Assembly: GCA_017445475.1 (NCBI GenBank)
Contig: JAFSUB010000024.1
Location: forward strand, 1 to 64,000
Length of the DNA: 64,000 nucleotides
Reading direction: 5' to 3'
Source: Alphaproteobacteria bacterium
Lineage (GTDB): Bacteria; Pseudomonadota; Alphaproteobacteria; RF32; CAG-239
The position numbers were made by a program, and so were the translations under genes. A model generated the notes under the pieces. The model saw only the letters and a list, made by a program, of their open reading frames with translations, was not told the DNA's origin and ran no database searches. Of this stretch, positions 8,501 through 18,232 are shown piece after piece. Numbering within the stretch: position 1 is the first letter of the stretch; every line of letters begins with the position of its first letter.

Positions 8501-9583
8501 TTATTCCTTTAAAGGTATAGGCTTACCATTAATATACGTGCGCCATTCAGCCTCGTTTGCAATAAAACCATTGGGAAACAACTTGCACTCACCCGATAAA
8601 CATTTACGTGTGGCGTGTTCTTTAATATAAGCCGTTATCTCATCAATATTTTTAATATCCTCGGCGTTTTCAAACGCATCAACAGCAAGGCTGACTAAAT
8701 CGTAAGCGGAAGCGGCCATATAAACATTGTCAATATGATATTCGTTCATCAAACGGTCAATAAATTCAGGCGTTCCCGAATTGCCACCCACATGGTTGAT
8801 ATTTTCAAACAGACTGATATCTGCTCCCGTGTCAATACCCGAACCGAAAATATGTTGCGGCAAAATGTTTTGCTCATAGAGTTGACGAACAACAATATCT
8901 GTTTGCGGTGGGAAAAACTGCAAATAAAAATATTCATACCCTTCTTTGACATATTTTTGAATGGGCAATCTGAAATCTCTGTCGGAGGGATTGAAGCACT
9001 CAACCTGAACATCCATACCTTTTTTTGCTAAAAGCTTTGTTAAATGCTCTGTGCCAGCGCAGGCAACACCGACGTGTGCAGCAAGAAGTGCCAATTTTTT
9101 AACACCGCGTTTTTTAAGCGCATTTATCAAAATCCGCTGATAGCTTTGAAGTGTTGGCCCCTGCCAAAAGGTTGTTTGTCCCATCGGCTCGGCGTTTTCA
9201 TCTTCCAAAGTTGCAACAAGGTTTAAGAGCCCTGCGTTTTGGGCAATCGGCGCAATCACCCGACCACTGCCTGTTGTGAAAGTCAAAAGCACATTAACCT
9301 TATCTGAAGCAATAAGTTTATTGGCGGCTGTTGCGGATTTAGCGGGTTGCTGTTGATTGTCTTCAAAAATCGCCTCATAATGATACTTTAAGTTTTTCTT
9401 TTCTTTATCTTCTATGGCCGCCAATGTTCCGGCTTTAAGCGATGCACCGAGTACGGCACCGCCACCCGTTAAGGGTAAAATTGCCCCGATTTTAACGACG
9501 GGTTTTTCTTGCGTCTCTTCCTTTTTGTTATCACAAGCCGCAAGCGCTAAAACACAACCTAAAATCAATATCAGCTTTTTCAT
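8501..9583 (-). CDS. LivK-like substrate-binding lipoprotein 1
   Basis: This 360-residue type I periplasmic-binding protein has a lipoprotein signal (lipobox LAAC near residues 13-16). After a short charged linker the mature domain opens with PVVKIGAILPLTGGGAVLG, the family's first strand and ligand loop. It should deliver ligand to LivH/LivM. It is the first of three tandem, clearly diverged paralogues in the operon, separated from its neighbours by only 3 to 5 bases. Its N-terminal 30 residues closely match those of the third paralogue, also at the DNA level, while the ligand-binding cores differ, so the three may recognise different ligands. Confidence 0.85.
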   Translation of the reverse strand: MKKLILILGCVLALAACDNKKEETQEKPVVKIGAILPLTGGGAVLGASLKAGTLAAIEDKEKKNLKYHYEAIFEDNQQQPAKSATAANKLIASDKVNVLLTFTTGSGRVIAPIAQNAGLLNLVATLEDENAEPMGQTTFWQGPTLQSYQRILINALKKRGVKKLALLAAHVGVACAGTEHLTKLLAKKGMDVQVECFNPSDRDFRLPIQKYVKEGYEYFYLQFFPPQTDIVVRQLYEQNILPQHIFGSGIDTGADISLFENINHVGGNSGTPEFIDRLMNEYHIDNVYMAASAYDLVSLAVDAFENAEDIKNIDEITAYIKEHATRKCLSGECKLFPNGFIANEAEWRTYINGKPIPLKE

Positions 9584-9586
9584 TTT

Positions 9587-10672
9587 TTACTCCTCTATAA
9601 CCACAGGTTCTGCATTGATAATTTTTTTCAACACAGGCTGTCCGTTTAAGACGCCATCGGGTTCTGTCGTAATTTTGCCCACAGCCGTCAGCATTTGGTT
9701 GCTTTGACTTTCAATAAAACTGATGACTTTTTCTTTATCTTTTGTTTTTGCTCCCTCATAACCAAACGTTATGACCTGCATAACAAAATCCATATATTCG
9801 GCATAATCTGTTGTATCTGAACCTGTTTTTATTTGATATTTTTTAACATATTCGTCTGTCGGCGGCGCGGCATCAACATACCACATACCTTCCGATAATG
9901 TCTTATTGCGCAGATATGTAAACGTTTCAACACCTGTTACAGGAATCGTAAGGCCGCCATCTTTATATTGTTTCATAAAAACATCTATCGTCGGTGCAAA
10001 TAAAAAGGCCAAAATATAATCCGGCTGATTTTCTTTTATTTTATGGAGCATCAGCCGAAAATCTTTTTCATCAGGGTTAACATGGTATACTTGCCCGATT
10101 TTCAGCCCTTTTTCTTGTTCTGCTTTTTTCTTAAAAAAGTCAAACATGGTTTGCGAACCTGTGGCATTCATCACGACAACATCAATATGTTTAGCACCGT
10201 GTTTGATTAATTGTTCATACAAAAAATCTGCCTCGCCGGCCGGATTGGAAGAGCAAATAACATTGTATTTTCCTTGAGCAACAGCAGGATCTGTTGCAAT
10301 AGCAACGTGCATCACCTTATTTTGTTCGGCCATTGGTGAAACAACCGCCCCAAAATTAGACATTACCGTCACGAGAACATCAGCTTTATCTATATTTATC
10401 AATTTTTGCGCCAATGTGGCTTGTTTTGCGAGCTTGTTTTGATTGTCTTCAAAAATGACCTGATAATCAAATTTATGCAGCTTTTTGTTGAACTCTTCAA
10501 AAAAGATGTTCACGGCATTTTTGGCGGCCTCTCCCAAAAATGAAGCATCTCCACTCATCGGGTATATGACCCCGATTTTAACAACAGGCTTTGCGCTTGC
10601 TTTAGGTGCTTTTTCATCTTTACAAGCACCGAGGGCTAACACACAACTTAAAATTAAAATCAGCTTTTTCAT
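9587..10672 (-). CDS. LivK-like substrate-binding lipoprotein 2
   Basis: This is the second tandem paralogue, 361 residues, with lipobox LGAC and mature start VVKIGVIYPMSGDASFLG. The core contains the expected conserved stretches of the family (ATLAQKLINIDKADVLVTVMSNFGAVVSP; DYILAFLFAPTIDVFMKQYKDGG). It is the most divergent of the three near its N-terminus. It probably acts with the shared LivFGHM machinery; the ligand is unknown. Confidence 0.85.
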   Translation of the reverse strand: MKKLILILSCVLALGACKDEKAPKASAKPVVKIGVIYPMSGDASFLGEAAKNAVNIFFEEFNKKLHKFDYQVIFEDNQNKLAKQATLAQKLINIDKADVLVTVMSNFGAVVSPMAEQNKVMHVAIATDPAVAQGKYNVICSSNPAGEADFLYEQLIKHGAKHIDVVVMNATGSQTMFDFFKKKAEQEKGLKIGQVYHVNPDEKDFRLMLHKIKENQPDYILAFLFAPTIDVFMKQYKDGGLTIPVTGVETFTYLRNKTLSEGMWYVDAAPPTDEYVKKYQIKTGSDTTDYAEYMDFVMQVITFGYEGAKTKDKEKVISFIESQSNQMLTAVGKITTEPDGVLNGQPVLKKIINAEPVVIEE

Positions 10673-10675
10673 TTT

Positions 10676-11695
10676 TTACTCCAATATTTCTACAATCGGC
10701 AAATATCTTACCGAATGATTTTCCAATGTTAACTTACCAAAAATGCTTTTATTTTCATTTACTGCTTTTTCAAAATCATCATTCGGGTAACGCAAAACAT
10801 CAAGCATCAGCGATAATTGCGCATAAGCTGCAGCAGACATTTGTTCTAACCCCTTGCCATATTTTTGGCGAAAAGCCTTTTTGAAAACTTCATCTTTACT
10901 TCCAATATTTAAAGCAAATCGCCCCTTATATAATTCGGGATTGGAAGATATAAAAAAGGCATATGATGTCGTTATTTTTGCATCAGGAACAATTTCAAGT
11001 AGTTGTCTCGTTAAAATATCAATTTCCGGTGGGAAGGTTTGAATGAAAAAAATATCAGGTGCCGTTTGAGCAGCCATACGCAACAACAAGCGATAATCAT
11101 TACTTGCTCTGGGCGTAAATTTCTCATTAAAAGTGAGCCTCATACCATATTCGCCGACTAGTTGACTTATATTTTCTTCAACCAAGTTGGCATACATTTC
11201 GTTGGCCGATATCATGGCAATGCTGTCATATCCGTGTTCATTCATATATCCTAACAACACGGTGGCCTCATCTTTCATTTTGGGTGCCATGGTATAATTA
11301 TAATCTTTTTGAGTGAAACGAATATCGCTTGAAATACCTAAATGAATAATTTTAGCTTGCTTTACGGCATCTGCAACCACACTTGCCGTTTGTGATGTTC
11401 CGGTCAGCAAGGCATTAACTTTATCAATTTCAATCAACTTTTTAACGCCCGCAACAGCTTTTGACGCTGATTGTTGGTCATCAAAATAAATTAATTCGTA
11501 GCTTATATCAGGGTGTTGATATTCTTGCACAAACTCATATCCTTGACGCATTTGTTCACCCATAAATGCATTTGAGCCTGTTAAGGGAAGTATTACCCCG
11601 ATTTTAACGACGGGTTTTTCTTGCGTCTCTTCCTTTTTGTTATCACAGGCCGTAAGCGCTAAAACCATGCACAGACTTAAAATTAATTTTTTCAT
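10676..11695 (-). CDS. LivK-like substrate-binding lipoprotein 3
   Basis: This is the third tandem paralogue. I start at the ATG at 11695, preceded by AAAGGAAAT, giving 339 residues; an upstream in-frame ATG at 11710 would put the Shine-Dalgarno site inside the gene. The lipobox is LTAC, and the linker DNKKEETQEKPVVKIG is identical to that of paralogue 1. The core (ALLTGTSQTASVVADAVKQAKIIHLG) is typical of the type I binding-protein fold. The gene is preceded by 59 bases after livH. Confidence 0.85.
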   Translation of the reverse strand: MKKLILSLCMVLALTACDNKKEETQEKPVVKIGVILPLTGSNAFMGEQMRQGYEFVQEYQHPDISYELIYFDDQQSASKAVAGVKKLIEIDKVNALLTGTSQTASVVADAVKQAKIIHLGISSDIRFTQKDYNYTMAPKMKDEATVLLGYMNEHGYDSIAMISANEMYANLVEENISQLVGEYGMRLTFNEKFTPRASNDYRLLLRMAAQTAPDIFFIQTFPPEIDILTRQLLEIVPDAKITTSYAFFISSNPELYKGRFALNIGSKDEVFKKAFRQKYGKGLEQMSAAAYAQLSLMLDVLRYPNDDFEKAVNENKSIFGKLTLENHSVRYLPIVEILE

Positions 11696-11754
11696 TTTAT
11701 TTCCTTTCAATTCGTTGAACCTGAAACAAGTTCAGGATGACATTTAGTTCATAA

Positions 11755-12618
11755 CTATTTTTCTTTTTTAACAAAAATGCCTTGTGGGCGAAACATTAAA
11801 AATAAGATAAAAATAATAAACGCCACTAGGTCGCGCCATTCAGAAGCCCAAAGCATAACGCCGATGTTTTCGGCCGCTGCCAAAAAGAACGCGCCCAAAA
11901 ACGGACCGAGCATTGAACCCGAACCGCCGATAATGGCGGCAATAATGCCCTTAAAAAGCAAATTAAACCCCATTGTCGGCTCAAGCCCAGTGTCAAAGCC
12001 CGTTAAAACACCCGACAGCCCCAAAATTAAGCCCGACAAAGCAGAAACAATTAAAATGATTTTGTTATTATTCAAACCGATGATGTCGGCAAGCTTGGCG
12101 TTTGCATTAACGGCACGCACCGTTTTCCCGAAAAAGGTGTGATAAAGCAAAAAATTAACAAGCCCGAAAACGGCAAAATCTGCAACAATCGTGATGAACT
12201 GAACTTTCGGCATAGAAAAAATGCCAAGATTTATATTTTGCCCCAATGTTCCGCCCAAAATTTGGTATTGCGGACCGAAACAAAGATGAATTAAAGCCTC
12301 AAAAATTGTATAAATCCCCAGTGATGCAACCAAAAGCACCATCGGTGATGCCCCCTTGCTTTGAAGCGGCGTGTATATAAATTTTTCTAAAAGAACCGCC
12401 ATAACGGCACAAAACAAAACAGCCGTCGGGATGGCCGCAATCGGCGAAAGCGAACATATATTCGTTAGGCCATAAACACCATAGGCGCCAAACGCAATAA
12501 TTGAGCCAAGCGTCATATTAAAAAACGGCGAAACCGAGCTCATCAGCGCAAAACCCATCGCCACCAGCCCATAGCCCGCGCCGACAATTAAAATATTTAT
12601 GAGTAAAACCAGCAGCAT
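11755..12618 (-). CDS. livH: Branched-chain amino acid/amide ABC transporter permease LivH
   Basis: This polytopic permease carries the LivH segments GLVAMGFALMSSVSPFFNMTLG near the N-terminus and IIAAIIGGSGSMLGPFLGAFFLAAAENIG near the C-terminus. I prefer the ATG at 12618 (287 residues, starting in a hydrophobic helix) over an in-frame TTG at 12654. It is the first gene of the leftward liv operon (livH, three binding proteins, livM, livG, livF). Placing the binding proteins between the two permease genes is less common than the E. coli order. Confidence 0.88.
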   Translation of the reverse strand: MLLVLLINILIVGAGYGLVAMGFALMSSVSPFFNMTLGSIIAFGAYGVYGLTNICSLSPIAAIPTAVLFCAVMAVLLEKFIYTPLQSKGASPMVLLVASLGIYTIFEALIHLCFGPQYQILGGTLGQNINLGIFSMPKVQFITIVADFAVFGLVNFLLYHTFFGKTVRAVNANAKLADIIGLNNNKIILIVSALSGLILGLSGVLTGFDTGLEPTMGFNLLFKGIIAAIIGGSGSMLGPFLGAFFLAAAENIGVMLWASEWRDLVAFIIFILFLMFRPQGIFVKKEK

Positions 12619-12698
12619 TTTTAAAAATCGCACCCACTCTAAAACTGAACGCAATTATATTTCAAAAGTGCTTCTTTGTAAAGCAAAATTGTAAGTTT

Positions 12699-15600
12699 TT
12701 ATTTTCTCTTAACGCTTCCGGCAGGGGTAAGATTGCCCTCAATCGGACGCAGAAGACTCTTTTGTGCGGCCGGTTTTGAGCTCTTCTCATTTTCAGAAGC
12801 TGTTGCTTTCTTTGACACCGTCCCGCCGGAAGAAACTTTTGTGGCATAATCGTCTGTGTTTTCAACAAGAAGCGGCTTTTTCTCTTCAACACCTGTTTGC
12901 GGTGCTTGTTCTTGAGGCTGTGGCTCAATTTCAAGCGTTTGTGCTTGTTGTGTAGTTATAACATCTTCCGCAAGAGGTGCGGGCACATCATCTTCGCCAA
13001 ACAAATCTTCCTCTTGTTGTGTTTTAGGCGAAGGCGAACGCGTTTTGCGCTGTCCCGTTTGTTCAAAATACACCAAATCTTGAATGTATAAGAAGAGTTC
13101 TTCCAAAGTTTTATCGAGTTTTTCAAACTCTTCTTTTGCTTCTTCAAGGGTTTTTTCCATATCCTGATAATGCTTGTTGACAACGGCAATTCCGCTCTCT
13201 TTTTCAAGTTCGTTTCTTGTTTTGTGCGAAAAGATATACAAATCGGCAATTTTTGAAATAGAGCTTTCAATGTTTGCTTGCTTGGTTTTGACAATGTCAA
13301 GCTGATCCAAAACCACAAGCGAGCCAAGTTGGGACAAGCGCTTCGCATATGATATTAAGGCATTTTGATAGTTTTCCGACTTTTCCAAAGAATCTTCATG
13401 AATCTCGGAAATGCTTTGAAATGAGCGGCTTGCGTGCAGCTTCATATCAAGCAGATAATTCTCGTCCAAACGTGCAATCAAAGCCTCAATACTCGGCTCT
13501 AAAATATTGATTTGAACGCTAATCTTGTCAATGTCTTTCTGGTTAAAATCCGTTTCGCTTATTTGTGCCATTTCTTTTAGGGTTTTGAGCATATCATCGC
13601 TTTGAAAACCGACACTGTCATAAACCGTGTTTGCTATGGTTTCGTTGTTAAAAGACTTATACCTTTTCAAGCGTGGCTTGATTTCGGTGTTTATCAGATT
13701 GATTTGTTTGTAAACGCGGTCTTGGACAACATCCATACGCTCGTTTAAGGCTTGAATTCTGGCATTTTTTTCTTCGGCCGCTCTTCTTTCAAGCTCGGCA
13801 AAGCGGACATCATATCGGTTTTTAAGCTCGGAAACATCAATTGTTAAATCGGGGTTTTCAAGCGATCCTTTTAGGCCAAAGAAAATGGGCAAAACGTTAT
13901 CTTTGAGATATTCAAAGGTCATATCAAATTCCGTATCCGTTTGCCATGATAAAAGCGAACCGCTGCCTTGAAAGTCAACGGAATATGCGTTTGAACGCAT
14001 AAAAGCATCCGAGATTTTGTATTGCCCGTTGTCAATGTCCATTTGCGCCCCGACAGATGAAAACGCCGTTTCACCGTGAATCAGATTTTGCCTGACGATA
14101 TTTTCCAGATTTTCGGAACGTTCTCTGATTGCCAAATCATTTTCAATTGCGGGCAAATCAATTCCCTTAACTTTAACGTCTGACAAGTCAAATAAAAGTT
14201 TAGCCTCAAGGGTTTTCATAAAGTCAGATTGCGAAAGGGCATTTGCCTGATATTGTGCCTCCAAAGACATATTGGGCGAATCAAAAGCATAAACACTGCC
14301 GCCGATGTTGCCGGTCGGACAATTTTTAAGGCTTAAAACGCCGCTTGTTTTGGCGCTTTCGTTTGTGTTGAGCGTAAGCTCGGCAGCAATATTGCACGAA
14401 TCTTTTTTCGCCGTCAGATTTTTAAGAAAAACAACCCCGTCCTGAACATCAAGTTCAAACTCAGCATCATTGATATAAGCACTTTTATAGCTCAATGTTT
14501 TGGCTTTAAAGTTGCCCTGAAGATTAAAATCTTGAAAAACATCATAATCAATTTTAGCATTGTCCCAAACGGGCTGACTTAAAAAAGCAGTTTTTGTTTT
14601 GGGCAAAACCGCAGTTTTTTGCGGGGCGTAGATAAAGCGGTCAAACTCAAAAACATTAACGTTGGCATTTGCCTTAAGAAGAGGTTTTTGCCCTGTCTTC
14701 ACATATGAAAAATCGCCGGAAAATTTGTTTGAGCCGATAAACATATCTGCATTTTTTGCCTCCCAGTTGCCAAATGTGCCTTCAACATCTGCCTTAAAGC
14801 TGAGCAAGCTGGCAGAAAGGTTTTGCGGCTTGTAAGGCAAATCAATTTTGCCTGCAAATTCCGCAAAATCTGGCGTCTTAATTTCCAAATTGCCGCGATA
14901 GTGGGTTTGCGCATCTTTGACATAAACGCGCCCCGCATAGCCCAAATTGGTTTTTTCCAGTTTTGCGAAAGTTTTCACGTTGGCATTATCAAAGGTTCCG
15001 GAGGCAACGCCTTTAAGCTCAAAATTTCTGGTTTGCGAAAACAGCGGCCAAGCGGGCAAAGAAAGACCGAATTTGTCTTTTAAGGCTTGAAAATCGCTTG
15101 TCTTCACAACATATCTTAAATTTTCAAACGAGGGATTTGCCATCAAATTTGAAACAATGCCTTGCAAAGAAAAAGAGGTTGAGGCCAGCTTTTTGATGTC
15201 AAGCTTTTCAACATTGACAACGCCGTCTCTTGCATCAAAAGCCAACGCGGCATTTTCAAAAGCAAGTTTGTTGTATATGCCCAAACCGACAAACAATTCT
15301 GCCCGCACATCAAGATTGTTTAAAAACTTGAAGCCGCTTAAAACAAGTTTGCTCTTGTCGGCCAAAGAAAGTTTTTGTTGCGCACTGTCCGGCTGGGGCA
15401 GATAGTTGTCAAAATTGATGTTTTCACTTTCAAGCGATAAAAACAAAGTGTTTCTGCGATCGCGCTTAAAACCCAAGGCCCCCGTTAAAGAACTTTTATC
15501 AAGCTGAAAAGAAAAAGGCATCAGCTTAATTTGGTTGAGATTTCCAGACAAGTCAAAAGCTGTGCGTGCGTTGCGGTAAGTTGCCTGCGCATAAATTTTG

Positions 15601-16967
15601 GGTTTAAGGCCAAGCCAAGTGAGCAGTTTTGCAAAATCTTGGCTGACTGCCTGCGTTTTCAAATCATACGACAATGTTTTTTCATTTTCAAAAACAGTGC
15701 CCGAAACCGATAAATCCGTGTCGCCGGGAAGCAAACCGGACAGGTCGTTGATTTTGAGCACATCGTCAATAAAATCAGCGCTTAATTTGAAGTTGCGAAT
15801 GGGCTCATCATTGCAATAGGCGCGCATAGCGGTTAAATCTGCGATAAAGTTTCGTTTGAATGGAAATGAAAAAGGTGTGCCAGCCGTGTCATATTTTTTG
15901 AGATATTCTTTTAAGATGAGATTGAAAGGTGTCAGGTCAATATCGGTCATTTCAAAAGAAACTTCCACTTTTTTCACATCTCCGGTTATTGATTTTAGCG
16001 GAATTAAAACCTTTCCGGCGCCGGCTGTCAGGTCGCCGTATTTAACAATAACACTTGAAAGGTCTATTTGCTGCGGGTTAATCAAAAGCTCAATTGATGA
16101 AGCCAGCGGATAGTTATATTTTTCCGGCAACAACTCGCGGCCCGAAATGGTGTTTAAAAAAGTGGAGGGTTTTTGAGATTCGATTGTAAAGTTTCCCTGA
16201 ATTTCGCTGTTGTTCGATAAAATAGAGCCGTCAAAGCGCGCATAGCTTTCCGAGCTCGGGTGTGTCAAAACAAGATTGAGCGACGTTGAAAAGCTTTCAA
16301 GCATTGTGCCGATATTTAAGGCAAATCCCGCGGGAGTGTTGTCTTTTACAAAATTGCCGTCAATGCGAAACGGACCGACCAAACTCTGTCCCGTGATGTC
16401 GGCGTTGAGCTTGACAAACGTTAAATCGGTGTCAAGTGTTTTGTTGACTATCCGAAGTGTTGCGTTTTGAAGCGCAATCGAATCAAAGGCAATATCAACG
16501 CCTGAAATATTAAGATCTTGATTCTCTGCGCTTTCCGAGTGCCAATTTGTTTTGCCGTTGTTTAAAAATTCCACCACAATTTCAGCGTCATACAGGTTCA
16601 TTTTGTTGATAACCAAACTTTTCTTAATTAGCGGCCACAGGCTCAAATGCGTAACCATTTCTTTGATTTGCGCCAAAGGTTGTTCTTTTTTGATGTCATC
16701 AGCGTTGTAAATTTTGATGTCTTTAGCGCTCAAATAAGGAGAGGGCAATATTTTCAAATCTATTTTTCCGCGGATAACGATTTTTTTGCCCGTAATGTCT
16801 TCAATTTGTGCCGCGATTTTATTTTTGTGCAAGTTCCAATCAATTGTCGAGACATAGTAAGACAGCCCGCCAAAAGCCAAGATAATCAGAACCGACAAGG
16901 CGATGAATATTTTTTTAAACACGGATTTTTTTCTCCTTTGAATGAAACGCAATAAAATATTTACCAT
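12699..16967 (-). CDS. AsmA family protein
   Basis: This 1422-residue envelope protein has one N-terminal membrane helix (IFIALSVLIILAFGGLSYYV) followed by the AsmA N-terminal signature (IEDITGKKIVIRGKIDLKILPSPYLSAKDI). The long middle part has the repeated beta-rich pattern of the AsmA/TamB/VPS13-like bridge family. Residues about 1080-1300 are predicted coiled coil, and the C-terminal 110 residues are low-complexity, rich in Pro, Gln, Glu and Lys. By family knowledge such proteins sit in the inner membrane and span the periplasm, and they are linked to phospholipid transport and outer-membrane homeostasis. It is divergent from the cdd operon. The coiled coil and the disordered tail are unusual additions to the AsmA core. 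Confidence 0.85.
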   Translation of the reverse strand: MVNILLRFIQRRKKSVFKKIFIALSVLIILAFGGLSYYVSTIDWNLHKNKIAAQIEDITGKKIVIRGKIDLKILPSPYLSAKDIKIYNADDIKKEQPLAQIKEMVTHLSLWPLIKKSLVINKMNLYDAEIVVEFLNNGKTNWHSESAENQDLNISGVDIAFDSIALQNATLRIVNKTLDTDLTFVKLNADITGQSLVGPFRIDGNFVKDNTPAGFALNIGTMLESFSTSLNLVLTHPSSESYARFDGSILSNNSEIQGNFTIESQKPSTFLNTISGRELLPEKYNYPLASSIELLINPQQIDLSSVIVKYGDLTAGAGKVLIPLKSITGDVKKVEVSFEMTDIDLTPFNLILKEYLKKYDTAGTPFSFPFKRNFIADLTAMRAYCNDEPIRNFKLSADFIDDVLKINDLSGLLPGDTDLSVSGTVFENEKTLSYDLKTQAVSQDFAKLLTWLGLKPKIYAQATYRNARTAFDLSGNLNQIKLMPFSFQLDKSSLTGALGFKRDRRNTLFLSLESENINFDNYLPQPDSAQQKLSLADKSKLVLSGFKFLNNLDVRAELFVGLGIYNKLAFENAALAFDARDGVVNVEKLDIKKLASTSFSLQGIVSNLMANPSFENLRYVVKTSDFQALKDKFGLSLPAWPLFSQTRNFELKGVASGTFDNANVKTFAKLEKTNLGYAGRVYVKDAQTHYRGNLEIKTPDFAEFAGKIDLPYKPQNLSASLLSFKADVEGTFGNWEAKNADMFIGSNKFSGDFSYVKTGQKPLLKANANVNVFEFDRFIYAPQKTAVLPKTKTAFLSQPVWDNAKIDYDVFQDFNLQGNFKAKTLSYKSAYINDAEFELDVQDGVVFLKNLTAKKDSCNIAAELTLNTNESAKTSGVLSLKNCPTGNIGGSVYAFDSPNMSLEAQYQANALSQSDFMKTLEAKLLFDLSDVKVKGIDLPAIENDLAIRERSENLENIVRQNLIHGETAFSSVGAQMDIDNGQYKISDAFMRSNAYSVDFQGSGSLLSWQTDTEFDMTFEYLKDNVLPIFFGLKGSLENPDLTIDVSELKNRYDVRFAELERRAAEEKNARIQALNERMDVVQDRVYKQINLINTEIKPRLKRYKSFNNETIANTVYDSVGFQSDDMLKTLKEMAQISETDFNQKDIDKISVQINILEPSIEALIARLDENYLLDMKLHASRSFQSISEIHEDSLEKSENYQNALISYAKRLSQLGSLVVLDQLDIVKTKQANIESSISKIADLYIFSHKTRNELEKESGIAVVNKHYQDMEKTLEEAKEEFEKLDKTLEELFLYIQDLVYFEQTGQRKTRSPSPKTQQEEDLFGEDDVPAPLAEDVITTQQAQTLEIEPQPQEQAPQTGVEEKKPLLVENTDDYATKVSSGGTVSKKATASENEKSSKPAAQKSLLRPIEGNLTPAGSVKRK

Positions 16968-17030
16968 TGATGAGGATAATGTATATTATCTTTATAATCA
17001 ATTAATTTTTTAAAGAAGGTTTTAAGAAAA

Positions 17031-17438
17031 ATGGTTTTCATCACGGAGCTTTTCGAAATAGCGCTTAAGGCAAGGAATATGGCGTATGCGCCTTATTCAA
17101 ACTTTAAGGTCGGGGCAGCGCTTTTGACAACGGATAATCAAATATATGTCGGTGCAAATGTCGAAAACGTTTCTTTTCCGTGCGGAACTTGCGCTGAACA
17201 AAGCGCCATTGCCGCTATGATTTCGGGCGGCGGAAAAACCATTAAGGAGATTGTCATTGTTGCAGAAAGCAAAACTTTAATTGCGCCTTGCGGGGCTTGC
17301 CTGCAGCGAATTTCGGAATTTTCCGATGACAAAACCGTCGTTCATCTTGCAAATTTAGACGGTGTGCAAAAATCATATCCTCTGGGTGCGCTTTTTCCGG
17401 TTGCTTTCAAACAGGGAGTTCTCAAAAAAGATGATTGA
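17031..17438 (+). CDS. cdd: Cytidine deaminase
   Basis: This 135-residue homotetrameric-type cytidine deaminase converts cytidine and deoxycytidine to uridine and deoxyuridine. It shows YAPYSNFKVGAAL at residues 18-30, the catalytic zinc site CAEQSAI (the Glu is the proton shuttle) and PCGACLQ with the two other zinc Cys ligands. The family usually has CAERxA, so Gln replaces Arg here. The ATG follows AAGAAGG. It overlaps the purine nucleoside phosphorylase start by 8 bases in a rightward salvage operon. Confidence 0.93.
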   Translation: MVFITELFEIALKARNMAYAPYSNFKVGAALLTTDNQIYVGANVENVSFPCGTCAEQSAIAAMISGGGKTIKEIVIVAESKTLIAPCGACLQRISEFSDDKTVVHLANLDGVQKSYPLGALFPVAFKQGVLKKDD

Positions 17439-18231
17439 AACATACGTTGAAAATTTAAAAAAAGCCTTCGGTGATTTTCAGCCCGAAATTTTGATTATTC
17501 TCGGTTCGGGTTTGGGCTCGATTGCACAAAAAGTTGAAAATAAAATCATTGTGCCATACAATCAAATCGGTTTTCCGAAAATCAATATTGTCGGCCATCG
17601 CGCGGAACTGATTGCGGGAACTTTGGGCAAAAAAAAGGTGCTTTGTATGAGCGGGCGCTACCATCTTTATGAAGGACATCCGGCAACGTTTGTGAAAGAT
17701 ATGATGTCGGCTTACCAAAAATACGGCATTAAGGAAGTGATTGCAACCAATGCGGCCGGTTCCCTCAGAAAAGATATGGCCGCGGGTGCAATTATGATGA
17801 TTACCGATCACATCAATTTTTCGGGGCAAAATCCGTTGATCGGTGTCAACAACGACAAAGAGGGCCCGAGATTTCCCGATATGAGTCAGGCTTATGATAA
17901 AGCTCTGCAACAAAAAATGCGCCAAACGGCCAAAGAAAATAACATCATGCTTTTTGAGGGAACATATTTTTTTGTGGTGGGGCCGAATTTTGAAACAAAG
18001 GCGGAAATAAAAGCCTTTAGAACACTCGGTGCCGACGCGGTGGGTATGTCAACCGTTCCCGAGGTTATATCCGCCGTTTATTTCGGCTTAAAAGTTGTTG
18101 CGCTTTCGGTGATTACAAATCAAAGCGCCGACATTCAAAAAACAGGGCTTTCCCATGAAGAAACATTGTTTGAAGCCAAGCAAGGCGCTGTCGATTTGCA
18201 GGGCCTTATCTTAAAATATTTGGAGAAATAA
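17431..18231 (+). CDS. punA: Purine nucleoside phosphorylase (trimeric, family 2)
   Basis: The 266-residue protein phosphorolyses inosine and guanosine to the free base and ribose 1-phosphate. It contains the family elements LGSGLGSIA, GRYHLYEGHP, ATNAAGSL and GADAVGMSTVPEVISA. The last is diagnostic of the PunA/PNP-I group rather than DeoD. The start at 17431 overlaps the end of cdd, implying coupling; the longer frame upstream runs through cdd. It is followed 1 base later by deoA, so purine and pyrimidine salvage are co-expressed. Confidence 0.93.
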   Translation: MIETYVENLKKAFGDFQPEILIILGSGLGSIAQKVENKIIVPYNQIGFPKINIVGHRAELIAGTLGKKKVLCMSGRYHLYEGHPATFVKDMMSAYQKYGIKEVIATNAAGSLRKDMAAGAIMMITDHINFSGQNPLIGVNNDKEGPRFPDMSQAYDKALQQKMRQTAKENNIMLFEGTYFFVVGPNFETKAEIKAFRTLGADAVGMSTVPEVISAVYFGLKVVALSVITNQSADIQKTGLSHEETLFEAKQGAVDLQGLILKYLEK

Positions 18232-18232
18232 T

